Shown one piece after another: positions 13,001 to 22,782 of a stretch of DNA of 64,000 nucleotides. The DNA comes from Corallium rubrum (Eukaryota > Cnidaria > Anthozoa > Scleralcyonacea > Coralliidae): contig CAXIUP010000279.1 in NCBI GenBank assembly GCA_964035015.1, positions 1 through 64,000 on the forward strand, written 5' to 3'. Both the position numbers and the translations under genes were made by a program. Each line of letters opens with the position of its first letter. Positions within the stretch are counted from its first letter, which is position 1. The notes under the pieces were generated by a model. That model was not told the DNA's origin. It saw nothing but the letters and a program-made list of their open reading frames with translations, and searched no databases.

Positions 13001-13042
13001 AGAAGATTTTTTTCCGGGAAAACCTTCTTTAATCCATCCTTG
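10013..13042 (+). mobile_element. hAT-superfamily DNA transposon with perfect 8-bp target duplication
   Basis: The ends are short inverted repeats: CAAGGATGG at 10013 and CCATCCTTG ending at 13042. They are flanked by identical 8-mers, aatttaat at 10005-10012 and 13043-13050, which is the diagnostic hAT duplication length. Subterminal sequence is full of 'ctttaat' units, including four tandem copies of 'tctttaattg' near 12949-12998 and similar units near 10035-10110. The interior carries a BED-finger hAT transposase with two frameshifts. The length is ordinary for the family. Confidence 0.93.
10271..12766 (+). pseudogene. hAT transposase, spliced, with two frameshifts
   Basis: Start ATG 10271 opens a 16-nt coding exon (MAEQQ) ending at 'AAG|gtaaaa'. 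The intron runs to a 'ttgctacttgcag' acceptor, and exon 2 begins at 10695 in matching phase (ALDAIMTDSELE). Exon 2 encodes a BED-type zinc finger (CKHCKQS...H...H, about 10907-10980), a serine-rich linker, the first acidic motif CITSDAWSN, the second VGAVTDNTTTN, and the C-terminal hAT dimerisation block AASSAASERNFSTF with the likely third catalytic Glu. The frame changes near 11245 and again near 11530, so it cannot be translated as one protein. The last frame (11543-12766) is open for about 400 codons, so decay is recent. Confidence 0.88.
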
Positions 13043-13050
13043 AATTTAAT

Positions 13051-13985
13051 ACATACAAATCAGCATACAAAATTGCTGATTAAAGAATCTATGACTTACC
13101 TTCAATAATATGATCGCATCCATCGTCTGTATACGTCCAGCGAAGAACCATTTATAAACCAGATTCAGAAGCAATAAATTACAAAGCAAAAGGCATGCAA
13201 GTATATTGCAATCACCAACGAACTTCCAATTCGAAAATGAACGCGTCACCCGGTTCCCGTGTCATCATGGGATATTAATCCCGCGTTAGCCTCGCGTGGT
13301 CTTAAGGCAGCACAAAACGTTTATGTAAATTCGCCCGTAGTCACTCGAAAGTCGAAAGCCATACAGTGCATGAGTTTTACAAATTAATATTTCAACTTTT
13401 TAATTCAACTTTATGGGCTAGTATATTTAGGTCATTTGACAAGTTTTGTGTGTAATCAAATAGTGTGTAGCATGCTGCACTAAATATCTGTTAGCAGAGG
13501 AATTTTGAAGATATGAAAGGTATATATATATATAGTTAAAGTTTGGTGGAAATATTGGTGAAACACTTATAAACAAAATATGACAAATGGTAAACGTGGA
13601 AAAGCATTTGAAGCTCAATGTTATAACTTATAGAGATGAATAAAAAATCGAATAGAATATTCTAGTGGCACATATATGCATGCATGTGCTAGAAAATATT
13701 TTTATTGAGAGAAACTGGGTTTTTTTGTTTTAAGAAAATGAAAAATGTTTGGCATGTTCTAAGAAAATATATTTTATGAACATGTCTTTTGTGCTTTGAT
13801 TTGGAAATTAGCACTGCAGCCCCTCCCCCCCCCCCCCCCCCAATCTAAAAATCGTTCCATGGTCCCTGCTTCCCCTTCCATCTTTCTTAATAAGAGTGAG
13901 GCTTCTAACCGAATGAATATTTCATAGAAACCAAAAAATTATCGGTGCGACGAACCACCAAGCAAATTTCCAAAAATTACATTGG
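13051..13985. other. Non-coding, AT-rich interval
   Basis: It contains a (TA)n run near 13520, an aagaaa-type segment near 13690-13770 like that at 3.2 kb, and a poly-C run at about 13823-13840. No gene is supported. Confidence 0.4.
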
Positions 13986-14280
13986 AGTTATTTTTACTCC
14001 TTTGCTGGAGTAAGTTATACTCCTGTTGCCGATAATTGGAGTTAAAACAACTCCAGGAGTAAAAATATTGGAGTATAAATTACTCCTTTATTTTTACTCC
14101 TTTACAAGAGTAATTTTTACTCCCTCAGTGGAGTTAAATTGACTCGCAGTGGAGTAAACTTGCCAAAGTAGAGTAGTTTTAACTCCATTTTTGGAGTAAA
14201 TTTAACTCCAACTTTTTTACTCCCCCCAAGGGAGTAGTTTTAACTCCACAGGTGGAGTTAAAATAACTCCTTGAAATTGA
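13986..14280. repeat. Dense cluster of GGAGTAA / TTACTCC motifs
   Basis: In about 290 bp the pentamers ggagt and actcc occur roughly twenty times, mostly as 'ttactcc' and 'ggagtaa' or 'ggagttaaa' in alternating orientation and at irregular spacing. This forms overlapping short hairpins rather than a simple tandem array. No coding potential is seen. Confidence 0.75.
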
Positions 14281-14284
14281 CAGT

Positions 14285-14572
14285 GTAGTATCTCCGGTTC
14301 AGAGTTTGGTGGTCTGTAAAAAACTCCTAATATGAATTTGGAGCAGTTTTCAGGGTAAAGTTCGATCATCAGATGTTCGCTCTGAGGTCCTTCAAGGTAA
14401 GATCTTCTAGTTGAACGTAGTTCACTCCTTGTCGCAACGAGAACTCCACCGCCTCTCATATTATTCTTACGATCCTTTCTATGAATGGTGTAGCCAGGTA
14501 GAATGTCGTTGCCGAGTATATAATCGTTCAGCCATGTATCACAAACACATACGATGTCATATTGATTTCAGA
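14285..14572 (-). pseudogene. Endonuclease-domain fragment of an outer non-LTR retrotransposon (downstream half)
   Basis: On the minus strand this reads YDIVCVCDTWLND, then LPGYTIHRKDRKNNMRGGG and a block ending FILGVFYRPPNSEPE, which is the middle of the APE-type endonuclease of CR1/Jockey elements (the CxxDTWL and FYRPP signatures). It breaks off near 14285 at the GGAGT cluster. Its upstream half is at 18240-18352, separated by the inserted EN-RT element, so both pieces are one interrupted gene. Confidence 0.8.
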
Positions 14573-14809
14573 TTCAGATTTTTAATGATTTGCACATTTA
14601 ATTTACTAGTTACAGGTATAATTATAGAAAATAAAAGTATTAGATTTGGAGATGTATAACAAATTAAGATCATTATTAATGGTTCTGAGATGTGCGCAGT
14701 GGTCAAAGTAGCACAAGGCTTTCGAGTTGACCACTGCCTACAGTGAATTAACTACATTAACTGCAGCGGACGTGAACAAGAGAAAAGCTGAGAAATCAGT
14801 TCTGATAGA

Positions 14810-17800
14810 TTACGTTTGGGTAGATAAGAGACAGTTCATATATTGTTTTTTAAATTGGTGTGCTGATTCTGAGCGTTTAATATTGAAATCAATTGATTCC
14901 CAAATTTTAGAAGACATGAATTTAAATGTATGTATTCCATAGTTTGTATGAGCCATCGGTCGGCTAAAGTTTCGTTTGGCAGCGAATCTAGTATTATAAT
15001 TATGACAAGAAGAAGCTGTTGATATGGAATTGAAGAACACCGATGGTACATTGTCGTTTTCATTTAGAATTTTATAAGTAAATATAGCAGTTTTTAGTTT
15101 GAAGATATCAAATTTCAAAATTCCTAAGAGATTATAATAGGGTGTGGCACATTCTCTCTTATTTGCGAAAAAAATGTTTCTAATACATTTGTTTTGACAA
15201 GTTCGGATTTTCATTAGTTTTGTAGTGTATGTGTTGCCCCAGCTCATAAGGCCATATGTAATATAAGGATACACTAAAGTATAGTAAAGTTGCTTCAGCA
15301 TATTCAAATCAAGGTAATACCTTAGTTTATTCAGGATTCCCGTATTTTTTGCCATTTTACATTTAACATGTTTAATTTGTTGTTCCCAATTAATATATTT
15401 ATCAATATATATGCCTAAATACTTAATGTGATCTTTTTGTTCGATATTTCCAATTTGAATATCTGGAATTCTTTTCTTTTGAGAAGTTATCAGCATAAAA
15501 TTAGTTTTTTTAAAATTTATAGAAAGTCTGTTTGTTGCGCAGTAACGTTGAAGATGTAATAATTCCTCATTCATTACACTTTCAACTTCCTGAACGCATT
15601 TACTGGTATAAAAGACATTCGTATCATCAGCAAATATTCGAAAAGAAAGCTTTTTAGAACAATTAGGCATGTCATTTATATAAATTAAGAATAAAAGTGG
15701 CCCCAGTGTTGAACCCTGTGGTACACCACAGGTCATTTGTAATTTATTTGAGTCCACATTTCCTATTTTTACGTACTGTTGTCGATTATTTAAGTAATCA
15801 GTGAGCCATGCAAGAGGGGTACCACGTATACCATACTTATTTAATTTAGAAAGAAGAATTTGGTGATTAACTGTATCAAAGGTTTTCGAGAAGTCCAAAA
15901 ATAGGCCACATGTAATCTGTTTATTATCAATTGCAGATTTCAAACTGTCAGTAATTTCTAGTATTGCTTGTTCGGTAGAATGTCTTTTCCTAAAGCCAAA
16001 TTGATATTTGTAAATAATATTATTTTTTTCAAAAAATGACTCTAGCTGATCGAAAACTAATCTTTCAAGGACTTTAGCAAAAGGAGACAATGTGGATATT
16101 GGGCGATAGTTCAAGGGATCTGTGGTAATACCACTTTTGTAAATTGGTGTAACTCTCGAAATTTTTAAAATATCGGGAACAATACCTGTTATAATAGATT
16201 CGTTAAATATATGAGTAAAAATGGGTGAAATCACAGGAGCTGCTATTTTTATCATACTATTAGGTATACTAATAGAAGCTTTCTTGCCATCTAAAGATGA
16301 AAATTGTTCAAGGACTTGTACTTCAGTAACTGGTGACATTACAAAGCTTGTCACAGGTGAATTTTGTATATAATCTAAAGGATTTATATTTGTAGATTCA
16401 ATTGATTTATCAAGGTTTGGGCCTACATTGATAAAATGTTCATTGAACTGATTGGCTATATCCGGATTTGTTGTATATGCCTTATTATTTCTTATTATTC
16501 TAGTAGGGTATTGTTGACCTTTAGTTTTCCGCTTAATAAGTGCTCCAATTAATTTCCAAGTGGCTTTTAAATTATTTTTGCACCTCTCAAATTGCCTATT
16601 GAAATATCGATTCTTGCTTTCCATTTTTACCTTATTAAGTTTGTTTGAATATTTCTTGTACTGCATCACTTTTTCCATATTGTTACTATGGAAATGGGTG
16701 CGATACATTTTTTGTTTGGTTTTGATAGACTTTAATATGCCATTAGTAATCCAAGGTTTAGTAATTTGTTTAAGTTTACTTCGTGGCACCTCTCTTATGG
16801 GGGCATGTCGATCACTTAGTTCTGTAATAACATGTATAACTTTTTCTGTATATTGATTAAGATCATCATTTTCATTTACAGTGACGTTCCAATCAATATT
16901 CTGCATATCATTTAAGTAAGACTGTTTATTGAAGTGTTTATAATCTCTGTAAAACTTTTTTTCTTTGTTTCGTTTAATTGGTATATTAGCGATACAAAAC
17001 ACTGGAAGATGATCTGATATATCAGCAAGTGCAATTCCAGATGTTAGTTGAGAGGTGGATTTGTTTGTATAAATATGGTCAATCAATGTCTTAGTATGAT
17101 TAGTTATTCTAGTGGGTTTAGTAATAACAGGAGTTATATTATTCGAGTATAACATATCCAGATATTTTTCAGTAGGTTGATGATTTGTATATTTGAAAAA
17201 ATCAATATTAAAATCGCCTAATATATAAACATCGTATTTACGTTGATTTATATACTGAAGCAACTCTTCGAGCTGTTCGGAACAGATTTCAATATTTGAT
17301 TTTGGATGCCTATATATACAGCCTATCATTATATGGTTTAAGGCATTATTACCAGGATCAATTTCGATCCAACAGGATTCGACTGATTCAATGTTTAATT
17401 TTATATCAGGCCTTGGAATTGATTTCAAATTTTGAGAGACATAAATACCTGCACCGCCTGCTGCAGTTAATGAATCAGTATGATAAAATTGGTAACCGAG
17501 GAGATCAATGTTAATTACAGTATTTTCGTTAAGCCTGGTTTCGGTTAGAGCCAGTACATCAGGTTTTGAAGAGAGTGTATAAATTAGGTCATTAATCAAT
17601 GTTAAATTTTTTGGTAAGCTACGCACGTTACAATGAAAAAGAGATAATGCTTTTGGTCCTACACTATTCAAAACCGTATTTAAATTTGATACCGAATAAT
17701 AATTAGATGTTAAATTGTTAAGCATAAGGTCAGGATCAGTTTCGTCGTTTTTGTCTGGGTTGGAGAGTAAATTATACAAATCAGTCTCTAAATCTAGTTC

Positions 17801-17896
17801 TCTTAACCATATACCAAATAGAGAGTTCAACTCTCTATCGTTTAGGTTATAAAACGGTAGATTTAACAATAGATCACACTCACTTGTCACAGCCAT
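14810..17896 (-). CDS. Endonuclease-reverse transcriptase (ORF2), intact, 1028 aa
   Basis: This protein copies element RNA into DNA at a nicked chromosomal site. The start ATG at 17896 follows the ORF1 stop by 44 nt. Residues about 85-310 form an APE-type endonuclease: LFHCNVRSL, LTETRLNE, GDFNIDFF and ISDHLPVF hold the expected Asn, Glu, Asp and His. Residues about 570-830 form the reverse transcriptase: NYRPIS, FLDFSKTFDTVNH (motif A Asp; the usual Ala is Thr here), CGVPQGSTLGPLLF and FADD. A post-RT region follows with SWGNTY and a Cys/Arg-rich block. No internal stop or frameshift is present, so it may encode active enzyme. It has no recognisable RNase H domain. The clade is probably CR1/L2/Jockey-like. 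Confidence 0.93.
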   Translation of the reverse strand: MAVTSECDLLLNLPFYNLNDRELNSLFGIWLRELDLETDLYNLLSNPDKNDETDPDLMLNNLTSNYYSVSNLNTVLNSVGPKALSLFHCNVRSLPKNLTLINDLIYTLSSKPDVLALTETRLNENTVINIDLLGYQFYHTDSLTAAGGAGIYVSQNLKSIPRPDIKLNIESVESCWIEIDPGNNALNHIMIGCIYRHPKSNIEICSEQLEELLQYINQRKYDVYILGDFNIDFFKYTNHQPTEKYLDMLYSNNITPVITKPTRITNHTKTLIDHIYTNKSTSQLTSGIALADISDHLPVFCIANIPIKRNKEKKFYRDYKHFNKQSYLNDMQNIDWNVTVNENDDLNQYTEKVIHVITELSDRHAPIREVPRSKLKQITKPWITNGILKSIKTKQKMYRTHFHSNNMEKVMQYKKYSNKLNKVKMESKNRYFNRQFERCKNNLKATWKLIGALIKRKTKGQQYPTRIIRNNKAYTTNPDIANQFNEHFINVGPNLDKSIESTNINPLDYIQNSPVTSFVMSPVTEVQVLEQFSSLDGKKASISIPNSMIKIAAPVISPIFTHIFNESIITGIVPDILKISRVTPIYKSGITTDPLNYRPISTLSPFAKVLERLVFDQLESFFEKNNIIYKYQFGFRKRHSTEQAILEITDSLKSAIDNKQITCGLFLDFSKTFDTVNHQILLSKLNKYGIRGTPLAWLTDYLNNRQQYVKIGNVDSNKLQMTCGVPQGSTLGPLLFLIYINDMPNCSKKLSFRIFADDTNVFYTSKCVQEVESVMNEELLHLQRYCATNRLSINFKKTNFMLITSQKKRIPDIQIGNIEQKDHIKYLGIYIDKYINWEQQIKHVKCKMAKNTGILNKLRYYLDLNMLKQLYYTLVYPYITYGLMSWGNTYTTKLMKIRTCQNKCIRNIFFANKRECATPYYNLLGILKFDIFKLKTAIFTYKILNENDNVPSVFFNSISTASSCHNYNTRFAAKRNFSRPMAHTNYGIHTFKFMSSKIWESIDFNIKRSESAHQFKKQYMNCLLSTQT

Positions 17897-17940
17897 GTTA
17901 ATATAAATTTACATTCTGCTACCTGTTCACGCATTGTTAT

Positions 17941-18210
17941 TTAAGATTGTTGTTTAAAATCTTCAAACTGCTCATTGGTGGTGAAGCTGAATACTCTTGA
18001 GCTATCGGATTCACGTAACAAGATTTTCCCATTTACAGTCCAGATGAACTTCCACTTGTTAATCCTGCGGTATTCATTAATGCGGCCAAATAACCTTTTG
18101 CGATAAGGAGTCAAAGATTCGTTGATAAAAATCTTGTCAGCACTGTGTATACTCTTCCCATATTCTTGTGCAATTAGTGGAAGGTCCTTTGTTGACTTTC
18201 CAACAAGCAT
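17941..18210 (-). CDS. ORF1 protein C-terminus of the same retrotransposon (partial)
   Basis: This is an 89-residue piece containing IFINESLTPYRKRLFGRINE and KFIWTVNGKILLRES. It matches the pattern of the C-terminal nucleic-acid-binding part of ORF1 proteins in CR1/L1-type elements (an 'ENLTxxRxxLF' block followed by 'WTxxGKI'). The N-terminal part is absent because the element is 5'-truncated at about 18212. Upstream, the same strand continues in a different protein: the endonuclease of the element it landed in. Confidence 0.7.
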   Translation of the reverse strand: MLVGKSTKDLPLIAQEYGKSIHSADKIFINESLTPYRKRLFGRINEYRRINKWKFIWTVNGKILLRESDSSRVFSFTTNEQFEDFKQQS

Positions 18211-18217
18211 TGTTATT

Positions 18218-18352
18218 GCTCTGAGTAAATAAGATTCTGAAATTACTTATTCTTTTTGAAGTGTTATCGGGTGACTCCACGACTGCTTTAAGACTGCGGG
18301 CATTGAGATACAAAGTTCGTACAATGTTTAGTTTGTTGGGACGAGTTTTCAA
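18218..18352 (-). pseudogene. Endonuclease N-terminal fragment of the outer non-LTR retrotransposon
   Basis: The minus strand reads MKTRPNKLNIVRTLYLNARS, then LKAVV and a stretch ending RILFTQSN. 'LYLNARSLK' is the start signature of the APE-type endonuclease. The sequence resumes at 14572 with QYDIVCVCDTW, so the two fragments are one gene split by the 3.6-kb insertion. Confidence 0.72.
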
Positions 18353-19030
18353 ACAATTAGTCGTATTCGTAATGTATAGTAAGGTCCAGGATTACTTTCA
18401 ACGCTTTTAATATTGGCTCCCCCCCCCCCCCCCCCAAAAAAAATAAAAAATGATATTATTCTAATTACATGTAGTATTTACAGAAAATCGGTTCAAAAAA
18501 TAGTCTTAGACTTAGGAAAGGAAAGTTATATATTGGTAGTCCATACATTCTTGGTCGTTGTGAACCTGTGGTTCCACTCAGAAGTACCACACCAGGTTTA
18601 GTTGTCAGCCAGTTGTCAGGCTTACAGATGCTAATGTCTCTCTCTGGTAAGAGAGAACTCCTAGGATTTGATTGGTGTACCACAGTAGGCACGAGCAATG
18701 TCAGAAAGGTTCGCCTTACAGACAGTCAATAATTCATTGCCCGGTTAACATTTAATTTAAACAGTGAAATCGAAGTAGTGCGCTGCGTAGGCAGTGTTGA
18801 AACAACAATCGAAATATAGTAAACTAAGATATACTGCCGAAACAGAGAACGTATAGGAGTCTAACGTTTGGAGCGAAGGCCCGCCTTCGTCAGAGAGAAA
18901 TTTGTCCAAGTTAATTTGTCCAATTGAGACCATAGAATTTCAAACCCACTAAAAACTGATTCTTGTTTGACTTTCGATTGTGAAAATAGGCCATTATGCA
19001 CATCTGAGGACAAGATGTTTAATTTTCTTA
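18353..19030. other. Non-coding interval
   Basis: It contains a poly-C/poly-A junction at 18421-18445 and, near 18870-18900, an inverted 'gcgaaggc / gccttcgtc' repeat element. No supported gene is seen. Confidence 0.4.
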
Positions 19031-19170
19031 TCAAACTTAACAAACTGAAATACTGATCTCAACAACGAAGCAAGGAAACGAAAAACTGCAAAAGATGTTA
19101 CTTTGTCATTTTAAGTGTACTTGCAAATAAGACAAACTTAATTTTCGCTTCATAGACACTTTAAGGTTAC
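19031..19170. repeat. Half copy of hairpin family A (right arm)
   Basis: The segment 'aacgaagcaaggaaacgaaa', then 'gatgttactttgtca' and 'cttaattttcg', is shared with 21022-21196, 23590-24505, 29440-29552 and 62750-62844. These are arms of one palindromic family about 470 bp long when complete. The copy ends just before the Ig exon acceptor at 19192. Confidence 0.7.
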
Positions 19171-19192
19171 ATGTCGTTCATTTTTTTTTAAG

Positions 19193-19567
19193 ATGCACCA
19201 TTTTTCATCTTCTTTACCAACAACATGCTCAACAATACTGCCCAAGTTGGTGACAACGTCAAATTAACATGCGTAGCTGCCGGCTACCCCAAACCAAACT
19301 ACAAAATTACTTTTGTCAAAAACCAAACGTTTGAGGAGGTTCTGACCAGTATTGAGGGAATATTGATAATTAAGAGTGTAAATATCGGCGATGCTGGAAC
19401 ATATCGCTGTCTTGCCAAGAATAACTTTGGAAGCATAGTGGAAGAACTAGTTCTCAATGTGAAAGAAGACAAACAGCCAACGAGAACCGCGTCTACAGTT
19501 GTCCTTGCTTCGTCTACAGCTATGGCTAGGTCGTCTATGACTAGCTCTGTTCCGCCTACAGCCACAG
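19193..19567 (+). CDS. Immunoglobulin-domain exon of a cell-surface receptor (I-set-like)
   Basis: The exon follows a 'ttttttttaag' acceptor and ends at 'CACAG|gtaagg', both in phase 1, the symmetric phase normal for Ig exons. It encodes APFFIFFTNN, then VGDNVKLTCVAAGYPKP with the first disulfide Cys, and DAGTYRCLAKNNFGS with the second. The usual central Trp position is Phe (YKITFVKN). After the domain comes a Ser/Thr/Ala-rich stalk (about 19471-19566) suited to O-glycosylation. It joins in phase to the transmembrane exon at 22783. Upstream exons of the gene, including the signal peptide, are not identified in this window. Confidence 0.88.
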
Positions 19568-19606
19568 GTAAGGGAATGTGCTTATACTCAAAAGATCTTT
19601 AATAAT

Positions 19607-21196
19607 TTAAAGTGCAAATGAAACGAACATTAAGTCAGTCTTATTTGAAAGAACAGTTAAAATTATAGAGTAACATCTTTTGCAGTTTTTCGTTTCCTTG
19701 CTTCGTTCTTGAGATATTTCAGTTTGTTCGATATGCAAATAAAACATTTTGAAGTCATGACGTGCATAATGAGTTATGGAAAAAAGTTATCCCCGAGCCT
19801 GAGGGTGCTAATCTCGACACGCGTGGAGTCCATTTTACACGCGTGTAGAAAAAGCGAGGGAGCCGAAATCTGGGAAATAGTTTATTTATTTATTTATTTA
19901 TATATATATATATATGTTTGGTATGGTGTCGCGCGGTAAGAATAGTTGGACACTGGTGACTAGCGACAAGAAAACTAAAAATCTGTCAGTATTTTGCTTT
20001 CGTTTAACGAAATGGAGCCTGCTCTACTTAAATAATAAAAGAGAACAACGAAGAAAAGGATACAAACCGGTTTAATATATGTTGAAGCGAAACCAGAGGT
20101 CCTGAAGAAACCAAACGCCGTATGGTAAACAAAACCTCGATCTGAATTGCAGTGTTTGTGGTCACTCAGTCGTCTGAAAATCATTCAAGTTTATAACGGT
20201 AGGGGATTTGTATTTTGTCCTTATGTCCTAAAACAATATACATGCAGCTTCACGTTTTCGTGCTTTCCCTTTGCTCGTCCAAATTAACCATCAGTCAGCT
20301 TAACTAAAACTAACTTAAAACACTATCTTAGGCTTATATCACGCTTATATTAACCGTGGGCTTTGTCGGTTTTCTTGGCTGTGATTCCAAATTGGACGTG
20401 GGCTTTGTCGGTTTTCTTGGCTGTGATTCCAAATTTTCGACTGAAACGTTGTCTGTTTAATACTTCTTTCTGGAATCCGATTCTACTGAATTGTTTTTAT
20501 CTCAGACTCTATTATAAATGTAATTTTTGAGCTGTCAACTTTTAATTCTGCCTTTGCAAAATGTACATGCAAAGAGAAGCCATGTGAAGGCTTGCTAGAA
20601 ATAATCCCTTTTGAAACCTCCTAAAAACAATATATTTTTTACAACCAGAATTTAATAATGAAATCTAAGTTTTGCTTTGATATGTTCAACTTACATTAAA
20701 TGATTTAAATCAGTTTTGTCATCCTATCGACCTATCCATAAATTGTATAATTTAATATCCCAAGGATTTAATATCATTTGTTTTTATATTTGTTTGTTTT
20801 TATATTGGCTGTATAATCAGGAGTGCTTTTTTTAATCAGGGGGTGGGTGGGTGGGGGGTGTTTCAAAAAAGCATGTAAAAGCGGGCGAGGGGTTGTTGCA
20901 TTCATGTATTTCTAGTATAGTTTTGTTATTACCAACCTAATTTGGTTTGAGGAAGCATGTGGGTTTGTTTCGCCCAGAACACTAAACATGTACATTTTCA
21001 GGTAATTATATTTGACACTATCAAAAAATATAACATTTTTCGATAACTCATTATGCACGTCATGACGTCAAAATGTTTAATTTGCATGTCAAACAAACTG
21101 AAATGAAAGAAGAACGAAGCAAGGAAACGAAAATCTACAAAAGATGCAACTCTGTCATTTTAAGTGTTCTTAATTTTCGCTTCATTTGCACTTTAA
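19607..21196. repeat. Hairpin family A copy split by a 1.2-kb interspersed repeat (family C)
   Basis: The left arm (19607-19792) and right arm (21022-21196) of a family-A palindrome are separated by a different repeat (about 19793-20990). Related pieces of that inner repeat occur at 37757-38441, 39108-39200 and 59929-60715, sharing 'gagggtgctaatctcgacac' or 'acggtaggggatttgta'. The inner repeat has a direct tandem duplication of about 39 bp near 20357-20435 ('cgtgggctttgtcgg...'). No protein is evident. Confidence 0.65.
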
Positions 21197-21566
21197 AAAC
21201 AACTCTAAAACCTAGCATGCATGTATCTCCATAAATCGCGAAGTTGTTTCAACTATTTCGATTAGAGAACTTCAGTAACAGTTTCTGAATGGAAAACTAG
21301 GAAAATGTTTCAATAATTTAATACTACTACTAGTTCAAATTTCACGCGGTTTTCTTTGTTATTCGTAAGTCTTTATCTCCCATACAAACTGAATTGAATT
21401 GAATTGAATTGATCATTATAAATGCACGGTCTTTATCTGCATAAAGCCCATTGAAGACAAAACCTTGTGAAATTTAAACTAAAATATTTACTATGTAGCT
21501 TAATCCCCGGTTCTCGTTAATTAGCTCTTACATAACTTGATAATGGCATAAAACATGGTGTAAAAA

Positions 21567-21880
21567 CATAGATCATGGAATAGGAACTGGATATAGGAAA
21601 CTTAAAACGATGTTACAAAACCGGAAACGATGTTTGCACAACTTGCTATGGTAATTACACACACATAATTATGCACCTATCGAGTGGTCCCACATGGCTA
21701 AAATCAGACACTACTGTACGCTATTGTTTAATTTTAGCAATAGACGATCCTGGCCATGTGGGACCACCCGTTAGGTGCATTAGCCGCTTATAAGTGTATA
21801 ATTGTCATAGCAAGTTGAGCAAACATCGTTTGCTGGTTCGTAAGTTTCCTATCCGGTTCCCCTTCCATTATCTATGATAA
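21567..21880. repeat. Hairpin MITE family B, copy 1
   Basis: The outer arms 'atagatcatggaataggaac' and 'ttccattatctatgat' pair across the element, and internal arms around 'ggtcccacatggctaaaat' pair with 'ggccatgtgggaccac'. A second copy at 38514-38801 shares the arms and the core, which defines a family. Confidence 0.85.
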
Positions 21881-22410
21881 AAACATGAAAGGTTAAACGA
21901 TCTTTTATTATTCTACTGTAAATATTCTAACTTGTGAAAAATAGTGCCATAGATAAACGACATCAATAATTAAATTTACATAAAAAATAAGGAAAAATTA
22001 AAAAAAGTTTATGAATAAACACGATAATGGCCACGCCTAATGATTACGCGCCTTGTCGGAAATTTACAACGCTCGCCACCTCCTCTCAAAATTCCTAGCT
22101 ACGCCACTGGGTTATTTAGATACATCCTATTTTAAGCCAGATACTGTCCCAGCTGCCAGTAAAACAACGAATATTTTTTACAGTTTGCATAGAATTTGCA
22201 ACAGCTCGCCTTCAACTCGCCTTGTATTTCCCATACAGTTTGGCCGCTAATATTGCATCTAATATAATCCAAAAGAAATTAATGTTCAGTAATAAGGTGT
22301 TGTAAATCGGATACAAATTTTTCCTGATTTACATACAAACTTTCCGATTGATTTTCTCAGCTTTTGTTGTTATATCATATATGTCTTGTGTTGTACTGTT
22401 GTAGTGTTGT

Positions 22411-22735
22411 GGTGAGGTGGGGTGGGGTGAAGTGGGGTGGCGTGGCGTGGTGTGTTTGTGTTGTGTTGTGTTGTGTTGTGTTGTGTTGTGTTGTGTTGTG
22501 TTGTGTTGTGTTGTGTTGTGTTGTGTTGTGTGGTGTGGTGTGGTGTGGTGTGGTGTGGTGTGGTGTGGTGTGGTGTGGTGTGGTGTGGTGTGGTGTGGTG
22601 TGGTGTGGTGTTGTGTTGTGTGGTGTGGTGTGGTGTGGTGTGGTGTGGTGTTGTGTGGTGTGGTGTGGTGTGTTGTTGGATGTGGTGTGGTGTGGTATGA
22701 TGTGATGTGATTTGTTTTGTTTTGTTTTGTTTTGC
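22411..22735. repeat. Compound pentanucleotide microsatellite (TGTGT/TGTGG)n
   Basis: About 300 bp of tandem ttgtg units changes into tggtg units and then into ttttg units. The array sits in the intron just before the transmembrane exon (acceptor at 22782). All long open frames across it, on both strands, are repeat by-products. Confidence 0.96.
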
Positions 22736-22782
22736 TTTGATTTGAGTTTATTGCAATTGGTATTTCGCTTTCTTTTCTGTAG

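Larger units (their letters stand above)
14573..18212 (-). mobile_element. Nearly full-length CR1/L2-like non-LTR retrotransposon, 5'-truncated
   Basis: It consists of the end of ORF1 (18210-17941), a 44-nt gap, an intact ORF2 (17896-14810) and a 3' untranslated region ending with short 'tctgaa'-type repeats (minus strand, about 14570-14590), a tail style known from L2/CR1-like elements. It interrupts the endonuclease gene of another retrotransposon. The sequences bordering it both contain 'caata', a possible short target duplication. ORF1 starts almost at the 5' junction, so the 5' end is truncated. Confidence 0.85.
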
